Shown piece by piece: positions 7,966-16,340 of a stretch of 64,000 nucleotides of DNA; positions within the stretch are counted from its first letter, which is position 1, and each line of letters opens with the position of its first letter. Below the pieces are notes generated by a model. That model was not told where the DNA came from, did no database searches, and worked only from the letters and a program-made list of their open reading frames with translations. Both the position numbers and the translations under genes were made by a program. The DNA is from Alloacidobacterium sp035547425 (GTDB taxonomy: Bacteria > Acidobacteriota > Terriglobia > Terriglobales > Acidobacteriaceae): assembly GCA_035547425.1 (NCBI GenBank), contig DASZUU010000049.1, positions 62,001-126,000 of the forward strand, read 5' to 3'.

Positions 7966-8745
7966 CTATATCTCGAATGGAATGCGCAGGCCGTCGTAGG
8001 CGAGGCGGATATGCAGCGGAAGCTCGGTTTCCATCTCCGCATGATCGAGATCGTGCGAGATGTGCGTGAACCACGCCCGGCGCGGCTGCAACCGGTCAAT
8101 CCAACGGAGCGCTTCCTGAACAGTGGCATGACTCGGGTGCGGCGTTTTACGCAGCGCGTCGATGATGAGAACGTCAAGCTCCTGGAGCAGAGGCACGCTG
8201 GTTTCCGGGATGCTGTTCATATCTGTGAGATAGGCAGCGCTCCCGACGCGGTAGCCGGCGATGGTCTGCTCGCCGTGCGTGAGCGGAATACGCTGGAATG
8301 TAGCTCCGTGAATATCGACGGATTCGTGGCCTTCGATGCGGTGCAGCTTTACACGCGCGCGTGTCGGATATTTCGACTCTGCAGAGAAGGTATAGTCGAA
8401 GATCTTTTCGAGAACGCGGGCGCTATCGTCATCGGCATAAAGAGGCATGTGGCCGTTCGGATGATGGAAGGTCAGCGGGCGCAGGTCATCGAGGCCGAGG
8501 ATGTGATCCGCGTGCGCATGGGTATAAAAAACGGCGTCGATATCCCGCAGATTTTCCCGCAAAGCCTGCTCGCGAAAGTCAGGGCCGGTATCGATGAGGG
8601 CGTAGCGATCAGCCCATTGGATGAGAGCAGAGGCGCGGGTGCGGCGATTGCGAGGGTCGGACGAAGTGCAGACGCTGCAGCCGCATCCCAGGGTGGGAAC
8701 ACCCATAGAAGTGCCGCTGCCGAGGATGGTTAATGTGGCCTGCAT
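7966..8745 (-). CDS. MBL-fold metallohydrolase, PhnP-like
   Basis: About 259 residues from the ATG at 8745 (the frame is open to 8778). It begins ATLTILGSGTSMGVPTLGC with paired cysteines (CGCSVCTSS), as in PhnP-type phosphodiesterases of the metallo-beta-lactamase fold. YTHAHADHILGLDDLRPL is the HxHxDH metal site, LTHGEQ and the later FTHISHDLDH supply further ligands. PhnP hydrolyses cyclic ribosyl phosphates, but the family is broad and the substrate here is not established. It is the upstream partner of ribF. Confidence 0.88.
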   Translation of the reverse strand: MQATLTILGSGTSMGVPTLGCGCSVCTSSDPRNRRTRASALIQWADRYALIDTGPDFREQALRENLRDIDAVFYTHAHADHILGLDDLRPLTFHHPNGHMPLYADDDSARVLEKIFDYTFSAESKYPTRARVKLHRIEGHESVDIHGATFQRIPLTHGEQTIAGYRVGSAAYLTDMNSIPETSVPLLQELDVLIIDALRKTPHPSHATVQEALRWIDRLQPRRAWFTHISHDLDHAEMETELPLHIRLAYDGLRIPFEI

Positions 8746-8777
8746 TCGTTCCTTGTAGTTGAGATTCGCGGCGCCCA

Positions 8778-8846
8778 ACCTTCGTTCAGGATGGGCACGC
8801 GATTCGTGACTGATTGTAAAAACAGGGTTCTTCGACTACGCCATTT
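8778..8846. repeat. Degenerate copy of the CTTCGACT...CTCAGGATG dispersed repeat
   Basis: The spacer between the DUF1844 gene and the MBL gene holds ACCTTCGTTCAGGATGGGCA (8778-8797) and GTTCTTCGACTACGC (8827-8841). These are fragments of the element seen more completely at 31570-31614 and 33765-33813, here in shuffled order. Evidence is by-eye similarity only. Confidence 0.35.
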
Positions 8847-8856
8847 TGAACGACAG

Positions 8857-9444
8857 CTACTTCTTTTTCGGCGGTGGTTGCTGAGCTTGTTTGGCAATGG
8901 CGTTGGTGATCTCAACAAACATCATGCGGAGATCGAAGAGCGCATTTTGTAGCAGCCGTTGTTCTTTTTCAGTGAGATTGCCCTTTGTTTTCTCCTGCAG
9001 GATCGAGAGCATGTCGATGCTCTGGCGCGCGCCGACGATATCGATGCGCGGCTGCTGGCCTTGCTCCGTGCCTGCGCCCATGGCCATGATGGCAGAGACA
9101 TAAATCGATTGGACAAGATGCTCGAAGGTCGTTGCCTGCGAGCTTTCCATGCCGGGATTTGCCTGGCGAAGAAGGTTGTCGATGTCGCGCGAAGATTGCT
9201 GGTAGGCGACATGCTGATCGGCGTGTTCCTGTTCCGAAGGGCCGGCGGGCAACTCTTCCGAAGCAGGCTTTTCCTCCGGCTTTGCCTCTTCCTGCTTTGG
9301 CGAAGGCATGGTGATGACGCGTGCGCCTTCGGCAGGACGTGTTGCTTCCTGCTGCTCTGGGGCTGCGGTTTCGTCGCGGGGGTCACCTTCGAGGGTGAAC
9401 TTGCGGCGATCGGTGACGGTAAAAGCTGGCGGTTTCTCTTCCAT
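8857..9444 (-). CDS. DUF1844 domain-containing protein
   Basis: 195 residues. The N-terminal half is Pro/Glu-rich and low complexity (residues about 25-75). The C-terminal half carries the DUF1844 pattern: TFEHLVQSIYVSAIMAMGA, then the acidic/hydrophobic segment SIDMLSILQEKTKGNLTEKE and LLQNALFDLRMMFVEI. Function is unknown; the domain is conserved in Acidobacteria and Deltaproteobacteria. The start lies 13 bp after the ygfZ stop, so it is likely in the same transcript. Confidence 0.88.
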   Translation of the reverse strand: MEEKPPAFTVTDRRKFTLEGDPRDETAAPEQQEATRPAEGARVITMPSPKQEEAKPEEKPASEELPAGPSEQEHADQHVAYQQSSRDIDNLLRQANPGMESSQATTFEHLVQSIYVSAIMAMGAGTEQGQQPRIDIVGARQSIDMLSILQEKTKGNLTEKEQRLLQNALFDLRMMFVEITNAIAKQAQQPPPKKK

Positions 9445-9457
9445 AGCTCTCTTCTTT

Positions 9458-10537
9458 TTATGGCAATGCGGGAGGTGCGTCGAGTGGAATCGCGCGCCCT
9501 CCTGAATAAGTAAGGTTCGATTTCCGCTCCAATACTTCTACGCGCACGATGCCGATAGCAAGCGTGCGGGTAAGTCCGGGAAGCGAATAATGGGACGCGC
9601 TGGTGATTTCGCCAACAGGCTTGTCGTCGCCCTCAGCGCGAAGTTCTACAACCGAGGATGGTGTTTCGCCGATCAGCTCGAACTGCCGCAGGCTGCGGTG
9701 CACGGTGGCGCGCGAACGGATGCGTTCGACGATTTCCTGGCCTAAATAGCAGCCCTTGTTGAAGTTGAGCGCGCGGGGCTGGTTGATCTCCTGCGGCAAG
9801 TGGCGATCATTCATATCGACGCCATACCGCGGAACGCCTTCAAGGATACGAAGACACTCGAGGGATTGAACGCCTGCAGGCCGGGCACCAGCTTCAGTAA
9901 GGATGCGCCATACATCGGCAATATGCTCGGCGGCAATCCACAGTTCAAATCGCGGAACAAGAACGCTGTAGGCTCCGACGACGGTCAGCGGAATTCCTTG
10001 CAGCGTGGCCGGAGTAAAGGCCAGCGAATCAGGAACAGGCAGCCCCAAGTTGTTGAGAATGTTAGGAGCCTGCGGTCCCGCCAAGCCAAGAGCTGTATTG
10101 GATGCGTCTAACTCCTGTAGCTCTACGTCGTCCATGATGATGAAGTGGTCGAGGTGAGGAATGAGACGGGGAGACTGGGACCTATCCGTTTCAAGCAAAA
10201 GCCGGTTGGCTTCTCGGTAGACATATCCGTCACCCTGAATACGTCCTTGCGCGTTCAAAATCAGGGTATAGTTTCCGTAACCCTGGGGCAGCGACTGGAC
10301 GGTGTTGGTGACCATGCCGTTGAGCCAACGGAGGCGGTCTTCCCCTGTAATAGAAATGCGTGTGAGATAGCCAAGATCAAAGACTGCAGCGGCATGAACA
10401 AGCGAAGCGAATTCGGAAGCAGCGTCGGTAAAGACGCGAGGCGTAATGCGGCCAAGATGCATCTGGAGATCAGATGCGGAGGCAAGCGCAGCCAGCGGAG
10501 TCAGTCCCGATTCGACGATTTCAGGAATTTCGCTCAT
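9458..10537 (-). CDS. ygfZ: Folate-binding protein YgfZ, Fe-S cluster maintenance
   Basis: About 359 residues from the ATG at 10537. The diagnostic motif NKGCYLGQEIVERIRSR (KGCYxGQE) identifies YgfZ, a GcvT-like tetrahydrofolate-binding protein that helps repair or assemble iron-sulfur clusters. HLGRITPRVFTDAASEFASL and RLRWLNGMVTN match the GcvT-fold N-terminus. There is no Shine-Dalgarno sequence; instead TATAAT sits 6 nt upstream of the ATG (10544-10549), which suggests a leaderless transcript. The frame is open to 10654 but that part would overlap the divergent gene. Confidence 0.9.
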   Translation of the reverse strand: MSEIPEIVESGLTPLAALASASDLQMHLGRITPRVFTDAASEFASLVHAAAVFDLGYLTRISITGEDRLRWLNGMVTNTVQSLPQGYGNYTLILNAQGRIQGDGYVYREANRLLLETDRSQSPRLIPHLDHFIIMDDVELQELDASNTALGLAGPQAPNILNNLGLPVPDSLAFTPATLQGIPLTVVGAYSVLVPRFELWIAAEHIADVWRILTEAGARPAGVQSLECLRILEGVPRYGVDMNDRHLPQEINQPRALNFNKGCYLGQEIVERIRSRATVHRSLRQFELIGETPSSVVELRAEGDDKPVGEITSASHYSLPGLTRTLAIGIVRVEVLERKSNLTYSGGRAIPLDAPPALP

Positions 10538-10543
10538 AAGGAA

Positions 10544-10549
10544 ATTATA
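10544..10549 (-). promoter_or_regulatory. -10 box of a leaderless ygfZ promoter
   Basis: Minus-strand TATAAT ends 6 nt before the ygfZ ATG, so transcription would start at or next to the A of the start codon. No convincing -35 box lies 16-18 bp upstream, and the assignment is therefore tentative. Confidence 0.45.
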
Positions 10550-10584
10550 GCTTTCAGAGCAGGGCTGGGCTGGAGATAGAAACG

Positions 10585-12123
10585 ATGTTTGGAATGAAGA
10601 TAATAAAGCACTTAGCCTTGGCACTTGGGATAGCCGGAAGCATGGCTTTTGCACAGACGCCGATTAACGCCACGGCTCCCAAAGCAACGCCGCAAAATAC
10701 GCATATTACAGCGGCACAGGCAAAGGAGCTTTTCAATTCCGTTGGAGTGATCCTCAAGTTTGCTTCCGATGACAGCAAGTTGCCCATTAAGCACGATGTA
10801 AAGCGAAAATTGACCACGCGCGAGGCGGTCGAAAAATACCTTGTTGAAAAGATGAATGATGACAAGGATGCCAAGCGGATGGAGCGCTCCGAGATCGTAC
10901 TAAAGAAATTTGGCCTGCTGGACCGTGATTTCGAACTAAGGCCGTTTTTGCTGCAATTGCTGAAAGAACAGATCGAGGCCTACTACGACAGCAAGACGAA
11001 AACAGTAAACCTGCTGGATTGGGCTACTCCGGACACGCAGAAGCCTGTCCTGGCGCATGAATTGACGCACGCGCTGCAGGATCAGCATGTGGATCTGGAC
11101 AAGTGGGAAGATGACGGAACGATGGAAGATCTGTCCCGTAATGCAAAGCAGGACAACGAGCATATTCAAACCGATGAATTAGATACAGCGCGTGAGGCGG
11201 TTCTCGAGGGACAGGCGATGGCCGTGTATCTGGACTATGCGCTCGCGCCTACGGGGAAAAATCTTCTCACGGCTCCCGATATTGTGGACAACCTTGTAGA
11301 CAGCGGCGATACTTCGGATTCGCCGGTGCTGGCCCGAGCGCCATTGGTGCTGAAGGAATCGCTGCTATTTCCGTACCAGGATGGGCTGAAGTTCGAGCAG
11401 ACGGTGCTGAAAGATCAGGGACAGGAAGGCGCATTCGCCGGCGTGCTGGACCGGCCCCCGTCGTCGAGCTTCGAGATCATGAATCCGCGCGCGTACATGC
11501 ACAAACGCAAAGCTACCGTCTTGCAGATGCCGGATGTGCATCCGCTTCTGGATGCGAACTACGACCCTTATGACATTGGGGTAATGGGCGAACTGGATGT
11601 ACGCATGCTGACGGAGTTATTCGGAGGCGATGAACTGGCCAAGGTTCTAACCCCGGCGTGGGATGGCGGCATTTATTACGCTGTCCAAAGCAAGAAAGCG
11701 AAGACGGCTGCGGAGAAGGCCTCCACTGCTTCCATAGGGCTTTTCTATTTGTCACAGTGGAAATCGCCGGAAGCAACTGCTGTGTTCACGAAAATGTACG
11801 CCGATGAGCTGAAAAAAAAATATTCTCACGTTACGCGCGATGCGAATGATGAGGCAGACAAGACCGAGCAGATTTATAACACGGAAGAAGGCCCTGTAGT
11901 ATTGACGACAAATGGCCGCCAGGTATTCGTAAGCGAAAGCTTTGATCTGCCTACCGCGCGTAAACTGGCATTCCTGGTGCTGGGAGCGCAGACCAGCGAT
12001 GATGCGAATCAGGCGGCAAAACTACAGACGCCTGAGTTGGGCGCCCACGAACTAAATGCGGGTATGGTGCGCTTCTTTTCCGGCTGCGGCCTGATGCGGG
12101 CTGCGGCACCGCATTTATACTGA
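10585..12123 (+). CDS. Exported putative metallopeptidase (HELTH motif)
   Basis: 512 residues with a signal peptide (MKIIKHLALALGIAGSMAFAQ, cleavage after AFA). LAHELTHALQDQH places an HExxH zinc motif at residues 158-162, and Glu194/Glu198 in TAREAVLEGQA, about 32-36 residues later, could be the third ligand as in gluzincins. The preceding FELRPFLLQLLKEQIEAYYDSKTKTVNL is similar to exported acidobacterial and planctomycete proteins of unknown function. It starts 47 bp from the divergent ygfZ. GGAG lies 9 nt upstream of the ATG; a second ATG three codons in is possible. Peptidase activity is inferred from the motif only. Confidence 0.75.
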   Translation: MFGMKIIKHLALALGIAGSMAFAQTPINATAPKATPQNTHITAAQAKELFNSVGVILKFASDDSKLPIKHDVKRKLTTREAVEKYLVEKMNDDKDAKRMERSEIVLKKFGLLDRDFELRPFLLQLLKEQIEAYYDSKTKTVNLLDWATPDTQKPVLAHELTHALQDQHVDLDKWEDDGTMEDLSRNAKQDNEHIQTDELDTAREAVLEGQAMAVYLDYALAPTGKNLLTAPDIVDNLVDSGDTSDSPVLARAPLVLKESLLFPYQDGLKFEQTVLKDQGQEGAFAGVLDRPPSSSFEIMNPRAYMHKRKATVLQMPDVHPLLDANYDPYDIGVMGELDVRMLTELFGGDELAKVLTPAWDGGIYYAVQSKKAKTAAEKASTASIGLFYLSQWKSPEATAVFTKMYADELKKKYSHVTRDANDEADKTEQIYNTEEGPVVLTTNGRQVFVSESFDLPTARKLAFLVLGAQTSDDANQAAKLQTPELGAHELNAGMVRFFSGCGLMRAAAPHLY

Positions 12124-12173
12124 ATTCTTCGCGCTGTTTTAAATCAACTTACTCTTCCCGAGAGGAAGATGCG

Positions 12174-13052
12174 ATGGAGCTCAGTTTGCAAGAGGCAGAA
12201 ATTGGAATTATCGGGGGCAGCGGGCTGTATGCCATGCCGGGACTGACTAATACCCGTGAAGCGCAAGTGGAAACGCCATTCGGTGAACCAAGCGATGCTT
12301 TTGTGCTGGGCGATCTGGAAGGCCGTAAAGTGGCATTTCTGGCGCGGCATGGACGTGGGCATAAGTTGTTGCCTTCGGAGCTGAACTTTCGCGCGAATAT
12401 CTATGCCATGAAAAAGCTGGGTGTCGAGCGAATTCTCTCGGTTTCCGCCGTCGGCTCATTAAAAGATGAGCACAAGCCGACCGACTTTGTTGTGCCGGAT
12501 CAGTTCATCGACCGAACGTTTCTTCGTCAATCCACCTTCTTCGGTAACGGCATCGTGGGGCATGTCGCTTTCGGCGACCCGGTATGCGCCACGGTAGCAA
12601 AAACAATTCTTGATGGCTGCACTGCTTCCGCGGTTGTAGGCAAGTCCGGCGGGACGTATGTCTGCATGGAAGGCCCGCAGTTCTCGACCCGTGCGGAATC
12701 GAACCTGTATCGCAGTTGGGGGGCCGATGTGATCGGCATGACCAACCTGCAGGAGGCCAAACTGGCGCGCGAGGCTGAGATTTGCTACGCAACGATGGCC
12801 ATGGTCACCGATTACGATTGCTGGCATGAAGGTCACGACGATGTAACGGTCGAGCAGATTGTCGCCGTTCTGAACCAGAATGCTGCCAATGCCGCAAAAG
12901 TGGTTCGCGCCGCTGTTGCGGCAATGCCAAAGGAACGGACCTGCGCCTGCGCGTCTGCCTTGCAGCATGCGATTCTTACCAATCCAGCTGCCATTCCGGT
13001 TGAAGTAAAGCAGAAGCTGGACTTGCTGATTGGAAAATATCTAAGCAAATAG
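12174..13052 (+). CDS. mtnP: S-methyl-5'-thioadenosine phosphorylase
   Basis: 292 residues of the purine nucleoside phosphorylase/MTAP family. IGIIGGSGLYAMPGL is the phosphate-binding start, LARHGRGHKLLPSELNFRAN the conserved second block, and VCMEGPQFSTRAES and GADVIGMTNLQEAKLAREAE carry the nucleoside-binding motifs with Thr/Asn/Asp pattern typical of MTAP rather than PNP. The enzyme cleaves methylthioadenosine with phosphate into adenine and methylthioribose 1-phosphate in methionine salvage. GAGAGGAAG precedes the ATG. It is the first gene of a long plus-strand run. Confidence 0.93.
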   Translation: MELSLQEAEIGIIGGSGLYAMPGLTNTREAQVETPFGEPSDAFVLGDLEGRKVAFLARHGRGHKLLPSELNFRANIYAMKKLGVERILSVSAVGSLKDEHKPTDFVVPDQFIDRTFLRQSTFFGNGIVGHVAFGDPVCATVAKTILDGCTASAVVGKSGGTYVCMEGPQFSTRAESNLYRSWGADVIGMTNLQEAKLAREAEICYATMAMVTDYDCWHEGHDDVTVEQIVAVLNQNAANAAKVVRAAVAAMPKERTCACASALQHAILTNPAAIPVEVKQKLDLLIGKYLSK

Positions 13053-13066
13053 AAAGCAGAGAAATC

Positions 13067-14002
13067 ATGGCGATTCTGGTAGTGGGGAGTGTTGCGTTCG
13101 ACAGCATTGAGACGCCTTCGGGCAAGGCAGAACGTTGCCTGGGCGGCGCGGCTACATATTTCTCTTTGGCGGCAAGCTACTTTACCGATGTGCGCGTGAT
13201 CGCGGTTGTCGGCGAAGATTTTACCGCCGATGAAGAGAATGTGCTGAAGAAGCGCGGCGTGGATACGCGAGGCATTGAGCACCGCGCGGGAAAGAGCTTT
13301 TTCTGGCGCGGATCATATCTGCGCAACTTGAATGAGGCCGATACGCGGGAAACGCAGCTGAATGTATTCGAGACATTTTCGCCGACGATTCCCGCCGAAT
13401 ATACCGACTCGGAATTTCTGTTCCTCGCCAATATCGATCCCGTGCTGCAGGAGCGTGTTCGCAGCCAAATGCCTCGCGTACGGCTGGTATGCGGTGACAC
13501 GATGAATTACTGGATCAACGATCATCGCGCCAATCTTGAGAAGGTGCTGAAAGGATTAGACGGCCTGCTGATTAACGATGGTGAAGCGAAGCTGTTGGCC
13601 GGTGATGCGAACCTGGTGCGCGCAGCGGAGAAAATTTTGGCATCCGGGCCGAAAAGCCTTGTAGTAAAGCACGGCGAATATGGCGCGACAGCATTTTTCA
13701 GCAATCGGCTTTTCCCCGGCGAATCGAAAGCTCTCTCCGTTCCGTTCCGTGCTCCGGCATTACCATTGAGCGAAGTTGTCGATCCAACCGGTGCGGGAGA
13801 CTCATTCGCCGGCGGATTTTTTGGCTACCTGGCTTCCCAGAAGGAGATCACTCCCGCTGTCTTCAAGAAGGCCATGTTTTATGGAGGGGTGATGGGTTCT
13901 TTTGCCGTCGAACGTTTTGGTACTGAGAGGCTGCAGTCGTTGACGCGCGAAGAGATCGATCAACGCTTTGTACTCTTCCGTGAGTTGTCGCACCTTGACT
14001 GA
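13067..14002 (+). CDS. PfkB-family carbohydrate/nucleoside kinase
   Basis: 311 residues with the ribokinase fold: VGSVAFDSIETPSGKAERCLGGAATYFSLAA (N-terminal G-G motif) and DPTGAGDSFAGGFFGYL, the anion hole and catalytic Asp near the C-terminus. It phosphorylates a sugar or nucleoside; the substrate is not deducible from sequence. It begins 14 bp after mtnP, so a role in handling nucleoside or ribose products of methylthioadenosine salvage is plausible, but this is inference from neighbourhood. Confidence 0.88.
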   Translation: MAILVVGSVAFDSIETPSGKAERCLGGAATYFSLAASYFTDVRVIAVVGEDFTADEENVLKKRGVDTRGIEHRAGKSFFWRGSYLRNLNEADTRETQLNVFETFSPTIPAEYTDSEFLFLANIDPVLQERVRSQMPRVRLVCGDTMNYWINDHRANLEKVLKGLDGLLINDGEAKLLAGDANLVRAAEKILASGPKSLVVKHGEYGATAFFSNRLFPGESKALSVPFRAPALPLSEVVDPTGAGDSFAGGFFGYLASQKEITPAVFKKAMFYGGVMGSFAVERFGTERLQSLTREEIDQRFVLFRELSHLD

Positions 14003-15590
14003 GCACCGACAGGATAGAATTCCGCTTGCGCAGGAGACAAGGCTTGTTGCCTGCGCAGCGTTGATCGTCGCTTTTTTTGCTCTGGGATATTACTTTTCTC
14101 ACGGCATGGTGTTGCTGTATGGAGATGCCGTCGCGCATCTGCACATTGCCCGGCGCATCTTCGATTCGCTGAATCCCGGCTTCAGGCAGCTTGGCTCAGT
14201 TTGGTTGCCGTTACCGCATCTGTTGCTGCTGCCTTTTGTGCAAAAGATGGCATGGTGGCAAAACGGGCTGGCCGGGGCATGGCCTTCCATGGCTTCGTAT
14301 GTATTGGGCTGTGCCGGGATATACAGGCTAGCGCGAATCTGGCTTCCCCCGCTGCCTGCGGCCGTTGCACTAGCCTTCTATGGGCTCAACCCGGGGCTGC
14401 TCTATATGCAGACAACGGCGATGACCGAGCCTTTGTTTCTCGCCGAGATGATATGGGGCGCGCTGCTGATCGCCGAGTGTTCGCAGGCGCTCAGGCAAAA
14501 TAAGCAGCACCGCGCAGCAAAACTGCTTGTAATTGCCGGCCTGGTGCTGGTGGCGGCTGTTTTTACTCGTTACGACGGCTGGATTTATGCGGCTTTTGCC
14601 TGGATCGTTGCCCTGTTGAGTGTTCGCCGCCATCTGCGGGAAGAGGTAGGAGGCGCGTTCATTCTATTTACCGCCATGCTGGTGGCCGCCCCATTGTTCT
14701 GGCTGGGGTATAACGCAAAGCAGTTTGGCGACCCACTGGATTTCATGCGCGGGCCGTATTCTGCGAAAGCCATTGATATTCGCACCACCAAGCCTGGGTC
14801 AGCGCATTATCCCGGCTGGCACAGCATGCGCGTGGCAGCGCTTTATTTTTTGAAGGCGGCAGAACTTGGAGCCGCTCCACTCCGCTTTGCCAATCTTCTT
14901 TTCTGGCTTTCGATGGCGGGAACAGCGATCGCAGCATGGCGATACCGGCGCGTTGCGATGGCAGCTGCGTTGCTTTTATGGATTCCGCTCCCGTTCTATG
15001 CTTATTCGATCGCCTACGGTTCGGTGCCCATTTTTATCCCGTTATGGTGGCCTCACTCCTGGTACAACACGCGTTATGGAATGGAGATGCTCCCGGCTTT
15101 TGCTCTCTTTTTGGCTTTTCTGGTGGCGTGGGCGAATGATCGGATTACAGAGCGATGGCCACGTGGCGCGGGATGGGTGGTTGCCCTGGCTCTGCTTTTT
15201 ATCGGGGTAGACAGCGCCGTGTTAACACGGTCGCGGCCTCTGGTGTTGCAGGAAGCCATTGCCAATGCCCGCACGCGTATTCCGTTTGAACATGCGCTGG
15301 CGAAAGCTCTGCTTGAATTGCCTGAGCAGGGCCGGATTCTCATGTATACGTCAGAGCATATCGGAGCCTTGCAGCAAGCGGGCATTCCGCTCAAGCGCAC
15401 CATCAATGAAGGCGATTATTACCAATGGCCGGGCGCGCTGCAGCATCCGGCAAAGGCGGCAGCCATAGTAGTGACAACGGATGGCGATGCGGTTGCGGCG
15501 GCAGTTGCAGCGCATCCTGAAGGACTGACGCTGGTTAACGTAATTTGTTCCACAGGCCAGCCTTGTGCGCGCATCTATCTCGCAAAGTGA
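13980..15590 (+). CDS. Polytopic membrane glycosyltransferase-like protein (GT39/ArnT type)
   Basis: About 536 residues with 9-11 hydrophobic segments. After the first helix comes GDAVAHLHIARRIFDSLNPG, an acidic motif in the first periplasmic loop as in PMT/ArnT-type enzymes that use polyprenyl-phosphate sugars, then LGSVWLPLPHLLLLPF. A soluble C-terminal domain follows the last helix. No ATG fits: candidate starts are GTG at 13980 or TTG at 13995 (or TTG at 13968), all overlapping the end of the kinase gene. Acceptor and donor are unknown. Confidence 0.7.
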   Translation: MSCRTLTEHRQDRIPLAQETRLVACAALIVAFFALGYYFSHGMVLLYGDAVAHLHIARRIFDSLNPGFRQLGSVWLPLPHLLLLPFVQKMAWWQNGLAGAWPSMASYVLGCAGIYRLARIWLPPLPAAVALAFYGLNPGLLYMQTTAMTEPLFLAEMIWGALLIAECSQALRQNKQHRAAKLLVIAGLVLVAAVFTRYDGWIYAAFAWIVALLSVRRHLREEVGGAFILFTAMLVAAPLFWLGYNAKQFGDPLDFMRGPYSAKAIDIRTTKPGSAHYPGWHSMRVAALYFLKAAELGAAPLRFANLLFWLSMAGTAIAAWRYRRVAMAAALLLWIPLPFYAYSIAYGSVPIFIPLWWPHSWYNTRYGMEMLPAFALFLAFLVAWANDRITERWPRGAGWVVALALLFIGVDSAVLTRSRPLVLQEAIANARTRIPFEHALAKALLELPEQGRILMYTSEHIGALQQAGIPLKRTINEGDYYQWPGALQHPAKAAAIVVTTDGDAVAAAVAAHPEGLTLVNVICSTGQPCARIYLAK

Positions 15591-15611
15591 TAGCATCACG
15601 CTCAAACGGCG

Positions 15612-16340
15612 ATGACAAATCTTCTGATTGCGATAGAAGAACCGGGGCGGATGCTGAGTTTCAGCGGCCTGCAGGAGGCGGTCCTCACAGGCGGCGCTGC
15701 CGGACGCCTGTTGCTGGCGGCATTGCTCGGCGGAATCATCGGCATCGACCGAGAATACCACCATAAAGCATCCGGCGTGCGCACGAATCTGCTGATTTGC
15801 TTTGGCGCGGCCTTATTTACCTTTCTTTCGTCGGTGGTAGCCGGTGAAGGCAGCACCAACAAAGGTCAGATTGCCTCGAATATTGTGCAGGGCATCGGAT
15901 TTCTCGGCGCGGGGCTCATCATCCGCAATCGCGATCGCGTAAGCGGGCTTACCAGTGCCGCTACCGTATGGGCTGTAGCTTCCGTAGGCATGGCCTGCGG
16001 CGCAGGCTTGTATATTCCGGCTATATTTTCGGCTCTGCTTATCCTGGTCGCGCTTGAAGGTGTCGGCGTGCTGGAGCGCAAAGCCAACTTAAAGCTTTAT
16101 TCTGTGATGTACGAGGTGCGCGGCAGCGATCCTGACAAAATGTCGCTCTCGGTCTTGCAGGCGATGGATCGCGGCAAATACAGGCTGGTTGGGCTGGAGC
16201 AATCGAGCATTGGGCAGTTGAATCGATTGAGTTTTTCCGTAGCTGCTTCGCATAAAGGGCATGAGCAGTTGCGGACAATGTTGCATGCTTCGCCGCCTAT
16301 CGATGAAGTTTTGACGTTTATTGATCCGGAGGAAGATTGA
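15612..16340 (+). CDS. MgtC/SapB family membrane protein
   Basis: 242 residues. Five hydrophobic segments begin with GRLLLAALLGGIIGIDREYH, the conserved Arg/Glu motif after the first helix, followed by GVRTNLLICFGAALFTFLS and GIGFLGAGLIIRN, all hallmarks of MgtC/SapB. A C-terminal cytosolic ACT-like domain (about residues 160-242) is present. MgtC proteins modulate ATP synthase and Mg/phosphate homeostasis in some pathogens; in soil bacteria the role is open. The last codons overlap the TTG start of the dapF-like gene. Confidence 0.9.
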   Translation: MTNLLIAIEEPGRMLSFSGLQEAVLTGGAAGRLLLAALLGGIIGIDREYHHKASGVRTNLLICFGAALFTFLSSVVAGEGSTNKGQIASNIVQGIGFLGAGLIIRNRDRVSGLTSAATVWAVASVGMACGAGLYIPAIFSALLILVALEGVGVLERKANLKLYSVMYEVRGSDPDKMSLSVLQAMDRGKYRLVGLEQSSIGQLNRLSFSVAASHKGHEQLRTMLHASPPIDEVLTFIDPEED

